Of a stretch of DNA of 64,000 bases, positions 1-9,560 are shown piece by piece. A program made the translations under genes and the position numbers. Source of the DNA: Leptobrachium leishanense (Eukaryota; Chordata; Amphibia; Anura; Megophryidae). Within the stretch, counting starts at the first letter, position 1. The number at the start of each line of letters is the position of its first letter. The stretch spans positions 75,018,400-75,082,399 of the forward strand of contig CM019064.1 of assembly GCA_009667805.1 (NCBI GenBank). The letters are read 5' to 3'. A model generated the notes under the pieces. It did not search any database and was not told the origin of the DNA. It saw only the letters and a program-made list of their open reading frames with translations.

Positions 1-18
1 GGGCAGGGTACGCCCCTG
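1..18. mobile_element. possible hAT right terminus cut by the window edge
   Basis: The window opens with a sequence ending TACGCCCCTG. Its reverse complement, CAGGGGCGTA, is the usual start of the hAT elements found elsewhere in this window. The rest of the element and its target duplication would lie upstream, so this cannot be confirmed here. Confidence 0.3.
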
Positions 19-354
19 CTGACAGTTGGGTTATGTTTACTAGGATTTGGATGTTATGAAAATATTAATATTAAATAAAGCTGTGGCCAAAGCCATTTTA
101 CCCACTAAGAAGGTGTCAGTGCAATTTATTATGGTTGGCTTTGGTCATGGGATGGGATGTGTTTCGGCAGAATTGGGAAGGGCCCCTCCTTTAGGCAGTC
201 AAGCTCTCCACTTATGAAGGCTGAAAAGCAGACTGGGTTACAAGCAGGATTTATTTTTCCCAGAATAAACTGTTTATGTATTCAGGATATCATAATAATC
301 ATCAAAAGAAGATATAAGAAGATAACTGAAAATGTCATATTTACTAATTCTATA
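19..354. other. unassigned DNA
   Basis: There is no recognisable coding, RNA or repeat structure. A short open frame here has no protein-like features. Confidence 0.5.
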
Positions 355-901
355 GGGGTTATTCAGAGAGAGCCGTGACATTTCGGGGCCATTCAGAGAT
401 CAGGCAGTTTGCCAAAACAGTTTATTATTTTATTCTACAGTAAAAAGTCTCTTTGTTTATAGATTTTTAAGGATCTCTTAGGAACTTTTTGGGCAAATTT
501 TTTTTCCCATTTTTTTCTTAAAAGCTTTTTTTTTCTGTAACTGCCCTTTTTATTATCATTCATAGGATCTTATATGTTAATTCCAGACATTTTCGTTCAG
601 TAGTTTTTTGCAAACAGCGTCTTAATTTTGAAACTTTCAAGCAAACTGTTTTTTTTTTTTTTACCACGTTCATCAGCTTGTTGGCTTTTTCTGGCGGCTG
701 GTCTGCACTGTGATCGGTGGCTCATTGGCTTTTCCGACATGTTCGGCATGTTTCTTGTGGCGGTTCCAGCGGGTTTCCAGCATGTGTTTGCAGGTTTTCC
801 CTGCACTCGGTGGACCCTGCGGTGAATGCTGAATGAACCGTAGGGACAGGTGGGGAAATTTGATTCCCCGAATTGCAGGGAAGTGCTCTCTGAATAACCC
901 C
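355..901. mobile_element. non-autonomous TIR transposon (MITE), GGGTTATTCA family
   Basis: The left end GGGGTTATTCAGAG is mirrored by CTCTGAATAACCCC at the right. The interior (about 430-660: 'aaaaagtctctttg', 'ctgtaactgcccttttta', 'cagacattttcgttc') matches that of the elements at 49694-50602 and 59930-62055, so all belong to one family. This copy has lost part of its left subterminal region. I see no clear target duplication. There is no transposase; family length without insertions is about 0.55-0.9 kb. Confidence 0.75.
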
Positions 902-2087
902 CTCAATTTTACATGCTGAATACTAGGCAATTCTATTCTTATTGTATATAAACCAAATACTGAGGAGTTTTGTTGCCCTAGCTGTATTCCATTGGGTCAT
1001 TTGTTTATATATTTTTTTCTCTAGCATGTATACTGGTTCCCCATATCCTTTTTATGTACCCATAACAGATTATGAAATAAATTCACACACAAATATATGT
1101 TAAATCCATCGGCTTTTCTTACTGGTTTTCTGCTCTGGTTTTCTTCCCTTCCCACATCAGAAACACAAGCCTTATTCTGACTGAGCCGCCATGGTTACCG
1201 AGTGAGCCAATAAGTGTTAACAGCCTTATTTATTAATGGTTACGGCCCTCGACTTATTCCAGCAAGCCAAAAAACTCCCTTGTGACATTTCTTTTGTGTG
1301 TTGCCTACTGTTAATTTAATGTATCCTATTTACTTTGAGCATGAACCGCTAATTATTAAGTAGCCTGAGAATAATGAGCTCGTTATTCTCACAGCTGGTA
1401 ATGAATACAATTTTCCATGTGAAAGAGTCTGGTTTTAAGTGATAATGCGTTAGCAAAAGCTCAACATGGTGAGGGGGGCCCACACACACCACCTCGATCC
1501 GTGTGGTCCGTAGCCTATTCTCTATGCAAAAAAAGTACAGTGAGAACAAATATTTCCCAGTGTCCTTCTGCTGACCCTGATCAACCCACTTATTCAAGTC
1601 TACACGGAGTCCTATGGATTCTGGCAGGCAATACTAACTCCAACTCCAGGAGACAATAGTAACATAATGGCTCACTTATAATATAGCCAGTAACAGAGCA
1701 ACACTAATGGTTAACTGCTCGCTTCATAGTTTTCCACTTGTAGCTCTATAATACTGGCTCATCAGGAATAGACACCCATATTGGATTAAATTCTGAGTCA
1801 GTTGTAAACTTAACCAGAGCTGTTGTAAAATTACTATCTGCACAGATTTTAATGGCTTTGGTGAGTTTACAAGAGATGTGGATAAATTTACAACTGACTT
1901 AGAGTATAGCACAATGGGCTATTTTCCAAGTTATGTATTACTAAACTAATGCTCCAGTAAACTTATCAGAGCGATTTCAGTCTAGATGTGACTCCTAAGA
2001 ATTGCATGTGCACTTCCTGGATGCATATATCTATTCATGGTGATGGGGGGGACAAAGAATGAAACCCCGCAGTACATAGAATCTGTA
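902..2087. other. unassigned AT-rich DNA
   Basis: No gene, RNA or clear repeat boundary was recognised. Short open frames on both strands lack motifs. Confidence 0.5.
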
Positions 2088-2167
2088 CACTTACCAGCCA
2101 CTTTATTAGGTACACCTTGCTAGTACCGGGTTGGCCTCCCTTTTGTCTTCAAAACTGGCTTCTTTCA

Positions 2168-2496
2168 TCATGGCACAAATTCTACATGGTGTCGAAAACA
2201 TTTCTCAGAAATTTTGGTCCATGTTGACATAATAGCATTACGCAGTTGCTGCAGATTTGTCGGCTGCACATCTATGATACGAATCTCCCATTCCACCACA
2301 TCCCAAAGGTGCTCTACTGGATTGAAATCTGGTGACTGTGGAGGCCATTGGAGTAAAGTGAACTCATTGTCATGTTCAAGAAACCAGTATAAGAAGATTT
2401 GAGCTTTGTGACATGGTGCATTATCCTGCTGGAAGTAGCCATCAGAAGATGGGTACACTGTGGTCATAAAGGGATGGACATGGTCAGCAACAATGA
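2168..2496 (-). pseudogene. Tc1-like transposase, C-terminal fragment
   Basis: The minus-strand translation gives VADHVHPFMTTVYPSSDG, then QQDNAPCHKAQ, then SPDFNPVEHLWD, and ends HHVEFVP near the left inverted repeat. QQDNAPCH holds the second catalytic aspartate and PVEHLWD the glutamate of the Tc1-type DDE triad. The reading frame is cut at its upstream side exactly where the 16-bp duplication CATGGTCAGCAACAAT begins (2479-2494). Codons further upstream in the same open frame belong to the insert and are meaningless. The family is normally about 300-340 residues and only the last third is here. It cannot make a functional enzyme. Confidence 0.85.
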
Positions 2497-2861
2497 AAAG
2501 ACAATATACCGGGGATGGCGCATAGAAATTGGCCTCTGCAGATGAATCACAGGCAGGCAGGCTGTACACAAACACACAGGCAGGAGCAAACGGTGGCACG
2601 GTGATAACTTGCCGGGTGTGTGGAGTGCTGGAAGTGGAAGGCGAACAGTTCTCTACAGGATTCCTTAATCCTCCTTGGTGTAATTCAATTGAGGAATATT
2701 CCTTCGGATCCTGCAAGCTACACAATGGTTGTGGGCAATGGCGGAACTACCGTCAAAGCGACCCACGCGGGCGCTATGGGGCCCGCAGCCGAGTGGGGCC
2801 CGGTGAAGATGAGCAGGCTCAGACTGACCCGTCGGGCCCTCAGGCGCCGCCCAGGGGCCCG

Positions 2862-3079
2862 GATGCCATGCAGGGGGGTGCCCGGTCCTGAATAGCGTGA
2901 GAGTCCGTGTTGAAGGGGAGGCGGCTGCGTGCATGCGCAGGTCACGCAGTCCGGCCAGTCAGGTGGTACTGAGTCTCTGAACCACCTGACTGGCCGGACC
3001 GTGTGACCTGCACCGACACGCCCGCTCTTTCCACAGACTCTCACACTATTCAGGACTGGGCACCCCCCTGCATGGCATC
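2862..3079. repeat. GC-rich long inverted repeat inside hAT element 1
   Basis: The left arm starts GATGCCATGCAGG and the right arm ends with its complement GCATGGCATC. The arms are about 100 bp, interrupted by small mismatches and loops. The innermost part (about 2940-3004) is a near-perfect stem containing CCGGCCAGTCAGGTGGT on one side and ACCACCTGACTGGCCGG on the other. It would form a strong hairpin. Confidence 0.85.
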
Positions 3080-3219
3080 TGGGCCCCCCCTACATGGAAT
3101 CAAAGCCACGGGGCTCCGCGGCCTGGAGGGACCCCCTGCTGTCTTCTGGGCCCCCCACACCAATCAAAGAAAGGACACAGCCGGTAAATATATTATAAAG
3201 AATTCTGATACACTCACAC

Positions 3220-4660
3220 ACACTGCCACTGCTGGGGGTTTTATTGCTGTGGATTCTGATACACACTGCGCCCTGCACATTGCTGGGGTTTTATTGCTGT
3301 GGATTCTGATATGCTCACACACACTGCACTGCTGGGGGTTTTATTGCTGTGGATTCTGATACACACTGCGCCCTGCACATTGCTGGGGTTTTATTGCTGT
3401 GGATTCTGATATGCTCACACACACTGCACTGCTGGGGGTTTTATTGCTGTGGATTCTGATATGCTCACACACTGCACTTTGCTGGGGGTTTTATTGCTGT
3501 GGATTCTGATATGCTCACACACACTGCACATTGCTGGGTTTTATTGCTGTGGATTCTGATACGCTCACACACACACTGCACTTTGCTGGGAGTTTTATTG
3601 CTGTGGATTCTGATACACTCACACACACACTGCACTTTGCTGGGAGTTTTATTGCTGTGGATTCTGATACACTCATACACACCGCACATTGCTGGGGGTT
3701 TTATTGCTGTGGATTCTGATATGCTCACACACACTGCACATTGCTGGGGTTCTATTGCTGTGGATTCTTATACACTCATACACACCGCACATTGCTGGGC
3801 ATTTTATTGCTGTGGATTCTGATACTCACACACACCGCACATTGCTGGGGTTTTATTGCTGTGGATTCTGATACACTGACACACACTGCACATTGCTGGG
3901 GTTTTATTGCTGTGGATTCTGATACGCTGACACACACCGCACATTGCTGGGAGTTTTATTGCTGTAGATTCTGGTACACTCACACACACTGCACATTGCT
4001 GGGAGTTTCATTGCTGTGGATTCTGATGCAGTCATACACACTGCACATTGCTGGGAGTTTTATTGCTGTGGATTCTGATACACTCATACACACCGCACAT
4101 TGCTGGGAGTTTTATTGCTGTGGATTCTGATATGCTGACACACACCACACATTACTGGGAGTTTTATTGCTGTGGATTCTGTGCCCATACACATCAACCA
4201 TGACTGAGTTATATTGCTGTGAATTCTGTGCCCATACACCCCAGCCATTACTGTGAGTAATATTGCTGTGGATTCTGTGCCCATACACCCCAGCCATTAC
4301 TGTGAGTAATATTGCTGTGGATTCTGTGCCCACTGCCCATACACCCCAGCCATTACTGTGAGTTATATTGCTGTGTATTCTGTGCCTGCTCATAGACCCC
4401 AGCCATTACTGTGAATTATATTGCTGTGGATTCTGTGTCCATACACCCCAGCCATTACTGTGAGTAATATTGCTGTGGCTCCTGTGTATACTCATATGCC
4501 TATTACTGTGAACTTTTACAGCTGTGGATTCTGTTTATGCTTATACCTACACACTGCCCATTTCCATTCGAGTTTATTGCTGTGCAGCTCTGTGATACGC
4601 TCATACACACCGCACATTACTGTGAGTTTTATTGCTGTGCAGCTCTGTGATATGCTCTGT
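3220..4660. repeat. minisatellite, ~50-bp unit, in hAT element 1
   Basis: Degenerate units contain ATTGCTGTGGATTCTGATAC, then CA-rich DNA, then CACATTGCTGGG. There are roughly 28 copies. Units left of about 4180 are 50-55 bp with ACACACTGCACATTGCTGGG. Units to the right become about 49 bp with CCATACACCCCAGCCATTAC. Long open frames on both strands here are artefacts of the repeat. Single related units occur in the hAT copies at 33003-35464 and 52081-54327. Confidence 0.92.
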
Positions 4661-5149
4661 GATACTGTGTTGTTCAATGGCATTAGTTAAATTTTTGGGT
4701 GGGGGTACACTGCAGGGGGAGGTGTTAGGTTGCAGGCGGGGGGCCCATACAACATTTTGCTATGGGGCCCTGTGATTTCTAGTTACGCCCCTGGTTGTGG
4801 GCTATCGAGTGGGCCGCTAAGACACTCGCAGGCGCAACCATCGAGCCATACGAGGCTCAGAAAAGCGTGAGTGATACCATAAAGCTCATATATTTTTTCT
4901 GTATATGCAGGACTTCACCATATATTTTTTGTGTTCCTAGAAATCTGTATGGTTGTTTGCCTTCCATGCAACATCTATACTACGAGACCAAAATTGTGAT
5001 TTATCCATGTAAGATCTTGTACATCATCCATTGCAATTATTTTTTGTAAGATCTGTACAGTACATTTATTATATTTATTGGTTTTTTTTGTTTTTTGTTC
5101 CTCTCATGTGAGCGCTGTTTTTTTACATTTCACCATGGTCAGCAACAAT

Positions 5150-5509
5150 ACTCAGATAGGCCATGGCATTTAAACGATGCGCAATTGAACTAAGGGGCCC
5201 AAAGTGTACTATGAAAATATCCCCCGCACATTTACACCCTCACCACCAGTCTGAACAAATTACTACAAGTTAGGATGGATCCATGCTTTCATTTTGTTTA
5301 CGCCAAATGCTGACCCTACCATCTGAATGTCGCAGCTGAAATCGAAACTCATCAAACCAGGTAACGTTTTTCCAATCTTCTGTTGTCCAATTTTGGTGAG
5401 CCTGTGCGAATTGTAGTCTCAGTTTCCTGTTCTTAGTTGACAGGAGTGGCACCCGGTGTGGTCTGCTGCTGCTGTAGCCCATCTGCTTCAAGGTTGGACG
5501 TGTTGTGCA
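5150..5509 (-). pseudogene. Tc1-like transposase, central fragment
   Basis: The minus-strand frame reads MKQMGYSSSRPHRVPLLS, then HQNWTTEDWKNVTWFDEFRF, then LRHSDGRVSIWRKQ. WFDEFRF carries the first catalytic aspartate position of the DDE domain (usually WSDESRF in this family). Towards 5150 the reading degenerates and meets the 16-bp duplication; at 5510 it is cut by the Ngaro insertion. The matching N-terminal and TIR sequence resumes at about 11677 (CAGAGAAGGTATTCTGCATA). This shows that the Tc1 copy was in place before the Ngaro element arrived. Confidence 0.82.
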
Positions 5510-5510
5510 T

Positions 5511-5808
5511 GACTGATTAAACCTGGGACCTCCTTGACCTATACCCCTTAAAATATAAAGAAAGACACAACAACTTCTTAACTGGAAAGGGCATGGGCCA
5601 CAGCTTTATTAAATATTTACACCATGTAATCCAGCAGTGCTTTTCCTCCGTTATCTGCCCTACTACTCCTGTAATAGGCAGTTCACCGATCCAAAACCAG
5701 GAGCTCGTCACCCCACCTGACCGAGATCAAGCGGGGCTCGTCTCGTTAGTGCCTCACCCGAAGGCGGCTTAACCATTTTAAAGCACCGCTGTCCAGGAAC
5801 CACGCCAA
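5511..5808 (-). repeat. Ngaro split direct repeat B2
   Basis: This 298-bp block begins GACTGATTAAACCTGGG and ends AGGAACCACGCCAA. It is repeated almost identically at 6045-6342. It is the outer 3' end of the element. About 50 unique bases (5809-5858) separate it from A2. Confidence 0.92.
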
Positions 5809-5858
5809 TCCAAAGCTGTGACACGAAGAAGACGAACTTCAACAGGGTGGGCGGGCGG

Positions 5859-6044
5859 GAATCTCCTTGATGCACAGTTGAAGCTGGCCGGGAACAAAGA
5901 GACAGAACACACCCCCACAGATGCATATATAGGTAAGTGAAACAATGTTGCACACATATGACCAATGGCTCCACATTTCTTATCTGACCATCCGGCCCAG
6001 GCCATCAGTCATGTCCCCCTTCCTTAAAGGTGCAGGGGATTCTT
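5859..6044 (-). repeat. Ngaro split direct repeat A2
   Basis: GAATCTCCTTGATGCACAG through GGATTCTT matches 11491-11676 over its whole length with a handful of differences. It abuts B1 without a gap, as expected for a template that can regenerate the complete ends from a circle. Confidence 0.92.
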
Positions 6045-6342
6045 GACTGATTAAACCTGGGACCTCCTTGACCCATACCCCTTAAAATATAAAGAAAGAC
6101 ACAACAACTTCTTAACTGGAAAGGGCATGGGCCACAGCTTTATTAAATATTTACACCATGTAATCCAGCAGTGCTTTTCCTCCGTTATCCGCCCTACTAC
6201 TCCTGTAATAGGCAGTTCACCGATCCAAAACCAGGAGCTTGTCACCCCGCCTGACCGAGATCAAGCGGGGCTCGTCTCGTTAGTGCCTCACCCGAAGGCG
6301 GCTTAACCATTTTAAAGCACCGCTGTCCAGGAACCACGCCAA
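6045..6342 (-). repeat. Ngaro split direct repeat B1
   Basis: Internal copy of B2 (5511-5808). It is directly adjacent to A2 on one side and to the hydrolase/recombinase body on the other. Confidence 0.92.
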
Positions 6343-6362
6343 CGCCAGGGGCACCATGTCCC

Positions 6363-6960
6363 CTAATGGCTGCCCCTGCGCCCCCCCGCAGACAGCGCCT
6401 CCTCGATCCCCGACATCAAACCAAGCAAAAATATATCCAAACCAATGTCCGTCAAATGGACCCCATCACCCCGAATCACATTCCGATTGTCGCCTTCCAA
6501 CTCCTTGTGACGGATCGCCACCCCCCTTAACTGCCGAACAAATTTAGAAACCTCCCTGTTAACCCTCTTCCTGGCCCTGTCAATGGCCCGTGGCACCACC
6601 ATCTCCTCCCAACGAGGTCGAGAAATAATGTCGGACCATACCAGCGACAATCCCCCAAATTTAGCAAAACAGCGGGCCAGATCCAGCTTCATAGCCCGAA
6701 TCAGGTCCACTGAACCAACAATCCCCAAATCATTCCCCCCCCCGCATGAACAACCAAAATAACCTCCCTGGGAACCCTCCCAGCCAAACTATCACATTCC
6801 TTCGACACCCGATCCCAACGCAACCCCCGTATACCCAACCAGCAAATCTTCACCACTTCCGTCGAAAACCAAGGTTCCTGCCATGCGGCCGTTGTTCAGC
6901 CCGCACGGCCGCCCAATGCACGAAGGAATGACCCAATATCCAGACCAACCGCGGGGAAGT
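6363..6960 (-). pseudogene. SGNH/GDSL-hydrolase-like domain of the Ngaro element (frameshifted)
   Basis: The minus-strand frame 6728-6363 reads MGIVGSVDLIRAMKLDLA and later GDGVHLTDIGLDIFL. The DxxH (D-G-V-H) motif is the C-terminal catalytic block of SGNH hydrolases. Just upstream, in another frame, the reading gives EVILVVHAGG-ND, the GxND block. The two blocks are put out of frame by a run of nine G (9 C on the plus strand near 6734-6743), two longer than a continuous frame would need. Hydrolase domains are known accessory domains of vertebrate Ngaro-type elements; their role is unclear. It lies downstream of the recombinase, next to B1. The break makes it non-functional in this copy. Confidence 0.75.
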
Positions 6961-6968
6961 ACCTGAAA

Positions 6969-7934
6969 TTATAAAAAATTAGGACGAACATACAATCGAA
7001 ATCGATCCGCTCGCCACCTGCCCAACCGACGAATCATGCCGTCCGACCCGCCCGCGCCCGCAGCCACCATCGCCGCGCCAATCCGAAAAGAATGGGAGGC
7101 AAACAATCCCGGATCATAACCCAACACTTGCACGAATCGCTTAAAAACTGCCGAAAATTGATACCGGGTCAGAGGAACCCCATTAAGGTGAACCAAAAAG
7201 GAGTCCATCAAATCTGGACGAACCACTAAATAATCCCGCGTGAGGCCCAAAGGACACCCGATCCCCCCAACAGCATCCAACGTAATCAGCACACCCCTAC
7301 CCAACTGATCCGTCTTGGACCTGGCAATCCAAACCCGCACCTGAGCGGCAGCCACTGAGACATGCGCAAAGCGCAAGGCAGAATGGGTCCGAGAGTTAGG
7401 AGCAACCAGCTCACCCACCCTCAAAGCCCCATAAAAAGCGAACGCAAACGCCACCCGAAATAAACGCGCTTCAAAAAGATCGCGACAGACCCCACTTAAA
7501 ACCTCCAACAAATCCAAAAACATGGAGCCAGAAACCGGGCGCCGAACATCCGGCATCGCCGTCCGTCTCCAACCCGAAACAATTCTGCGAAGCAGGAAAT
7601 CCTGACCAACATCCTCCCACCCAATCGCCTTACACAAAAAGGAAAGGGCAGTCAGTACTCTGGCCGCTCCCGAACCAGAGCCCCCTTGCTCCCGGAGGGA
7701 ATTGAAATAAATCAAGGTGGCCCACCTTCTATCCTCCGCCGTTTGCCAACCCCGTTCCCCCCGTGCCACCAACCCCCACCTCCGCCAGACCTGAGAGTAG
7801 GCAGTCCACGATACTCCCGACAATGAGTCCTCCAGCAACATTCTCAGCCCGGCGAAGCGAGGGTCCAGAGCCACAGAGGAAAGGGTGTCGCAGCCCTCGC
7901 TGCCCCCGGAGCCACCTGCCAAAAACGGTCCCAC
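6969..7934 (-). CDS. tyrosine recombinase (Ngaro integrase)
   Basis: An uninterrupted 321-codon frame carries the tyrosine-recombinase signature: Arg172 in FYGALRVGEL, the H-x-x-R motif HSFRIG at 281-286, GRW at 305-307, and the catalytic Tyr315 in RFRLYVRP. The N-terminal half (TAYSQVWRRW, then LSFLCKAIGW) resembles the SAM-like core-binding region. In YR retrotransposons this enzyme integrates a circular cDNA by site-specific recombination in the nucleus, replacing a DDE integrase. It lies between RNase H and the hydrolase on the same strand. The true start may be further upstream, because RNase H reading continues into this region in an overlapping frame (to about 7844). All catalytic residues are present, so this is the best preserved protein of the element. 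Confidence 0.9.
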   Translation of the reverse strand: MGPFLAGGSGGSEGCDTLSSVALDPRFAGLRMLLEDSLSGVSWTAYSQVWRRWGLVARGERGWQTAEDRRWATLIYFNSLREQGGSGSGAARVLTALSFLCKAIGWEDVGQDFLLRRIVSGWRRTAMPDVRRPVSGSMFLDLLEVLSGVCRDLFEARLFRVAFAFAFYGALRVGELVAPNSRTHSALRFAHVSVAAAQVRVWIARSKTDQLGRGVLITLDAVGGIGCPLGLTRDYLVVRPDLMDSFLVHLNGVPLTRYQFSAVFKRFVQVLGYDPGLFASHSFRIGAAMVAAGAGGSDGMIRRLGRWRADRFRLYVRPNFL

Positions 7935-9560
7935 TGGAACCGGGAGAGAGCGTCAGCAATCACATTCTGAACACCCAGCACATGTCGAGCCCGCAACCAT
8001 ACATTTCGCTCTAGACAACGCAGCACCAGGTGTCGCAAAAGAGCCAAGACGGGAGGGGAACCAGACGACGAACGATTCACCACCTGTTGTCCGTCCAGAA
8101 CACCACCCGCCTATTAGCCAGATGCTCCCCCCACAGCTCCAGGGCCACAATCAACGGAAAAAGTTCCAGAAATGTGAGATTCCTCACCAACTCAGACGCC
8201 GCCCAATGCGGTGGCCACGCTTCAGCACACCAAGCGCCCTGGAAGTACACTCCAAAGCCATGCGCCCCAGACGCATCCGCAAAAAGCTCTAGGGTCTGAT
8301 TGTCCACATCCGCCTCCTGCCAATACGTCAGCCCATTGTACTGCAGCAAGAATGATTGCCACACCACCAGGTCCGCCTTCAAAGCACTAGAGATGCGAAC
8401 AAAGTGGTGGGGTGCGCCTACCCCGGCGGTAGCCAGAGACAACCTGCAACAAAAAGCCCGTCCCATTGGCATCACCCGGCACGCAAATGTCAGGTGACCC
8501 AATAGCGACTGAATCTCTGAAAGCCGCATTTTCGCAACTCCCTGCGCCCTCCCCACCAACCGCAACAAGGTTAGGATTTTGTCGACCGGAAAACACGGAG
8601 GACGGTATCGATCTCAATGCCCAAAAAAGCAAGCGATTGAACCGGGCCCTCCGTCTTCTCCTCAGCCAACGGCACACCAAACTCCCCCGCAACCTCACGG
8701 AAAATCTGCAGCAGCGCGGCGCAATCGCCGGAATCCGCCGGTCCCACAAACAGGAAATCATCCAAATAATGTACCACCGAATCCCGTCCAGCGCGCCAAC
8801 ACACCACCCAGTGCAAAAAGGAAGAAAACAATTCAAAATAATAACAAGAGATCGAGCAGCCCATTGGCAGACAACGGTCGTAGTAAAAACCCCCACGAAA
8901 GGAACACCCCAGCAAATGATAGCAGTCCGGTCGAATTGGCAACAAACGAAACGCTGACTCAATGTCTGCTTTAGCCAACAAACAACCCGGACCAGCCTCC
9001 CGCACAATCTGCAATGCCTCGTCAAAAGAAGAATATCGCACGCGACATCCCTCTTTGCCAATACCGTCATTAACTGAAAGACCGGCCGGGTAGGAAAGAT
9101 GGTGGATCATGCGGAACTTACCCTCCTCCCTCTTGGGCACAATGCCCAACGGAGACACCCGAAGATTAGAAAAGGGGAGCTCCGCAAAAGGACCCACCAT
9201 CCGACCCAACCGAACCTCCTTAGCCAACTTACCCGCCACAACCTCGCCTTGCTGACGCGCAGAAATTAAATTCTGAGAAAATTGAGGAAAATCCGAAGCC
9301 ACATGCAGAATAACAAAACCGTCACGAAAACCATCGAATAACAACTCAGCGCATCGCCTATTGGGGTACCTGTCTAGCCAAGGAACCATAGCCCGAACCA
9401 TCACCGGGGTGATCCCTTCTATCAGGCTTACCCCGACCTGGAGCCCTAAAGGCAACGCCATGTCCCTTTCTAAAGCATCGAAATGCCGGGTGGGATCCCC
9501 CACAGGAAGAACACTCATGTTTGAAACGGCAATTAGCGGACCAACGGCACTGGGACTCAT
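7844..9560 (-). pseudogene. Ngaro reverse transcriptase - RNase H, broken by two frameshifts
   Basis: The first part (9560-8571) is RT: SNLRVSPLGIVPKREEGKFR, then CLLAKADIESAFRLLPI with catalytic Asp, then the YLDD box (8758-8769), then LAFLGIEID. At about 8570-8595 the frame shifts into 8568-8077, which starts with the RT connection (LLGHLTFACRVMPMGRAF) and continues as RNase H: LELFADASG, LTFLELFPLI, and FWTDN with the three acidic residues. A second shift at about 8077-8083 moves to NRSSSGSPPVLALL, then ADALSRFQWDRF at the end of RNase H. The RT frame overlaps the 3' end of the gag-like ORF by about 200 nt in another frame, as is common for these elements. Both shifts look like single-base changes, so the copy is recently dead. 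Confidence 0.88.

Larger units (their letters stand above)
2736..4793. mobile_element. non-autonomous hAT element 1 with palindrome and minisatellite
   Basis: The ends CAATGGCGGAAC and AGTTACGCCCCTG form short imperfect inverted repeats (reverse complement of the right end: CAGGGGCGTAACT). They are flanked by a perfect 8-bp duplication GTTGTGGG (2728-2735 and 4794-4801), the hAT signature. The 2058-bp interior has no transposase. Going right it holds a GC-rich palindrome (2862-3079) and then a ~50-bp tandem array (about 3220-4660). The same parts occur in the hAT copies at 20146 and 52081. Confidence 0.9.
2495..5133. mobile_element. 2.6-kb insertion with 16-bp target duplication
   Basis: CATGGTCAGCAACAAT occurs at 2479-2494 and again at 5134-5149, and the Tc1 transposase reading resumes across it. 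A 16-bp duplication suggests target-primed (LINE/SINE-type) insertion. Without the nested hAT (2736-4793 plus its 8-bp duplication) the insert is only about 570 bp (2495-2727 and 4802-5133). I do not recognise this ~570-bp sequence. It has no open frame of note and is T-rich towards its right side. Confidence 0.7.

Noticed and set aside
3225..4660. CRISPR-like regular spacing of repeats
   Set aside because: Units are contiguous tandem repeats without unique spacers, inside a eukaryotic hAT element with an 8-bp duplication.
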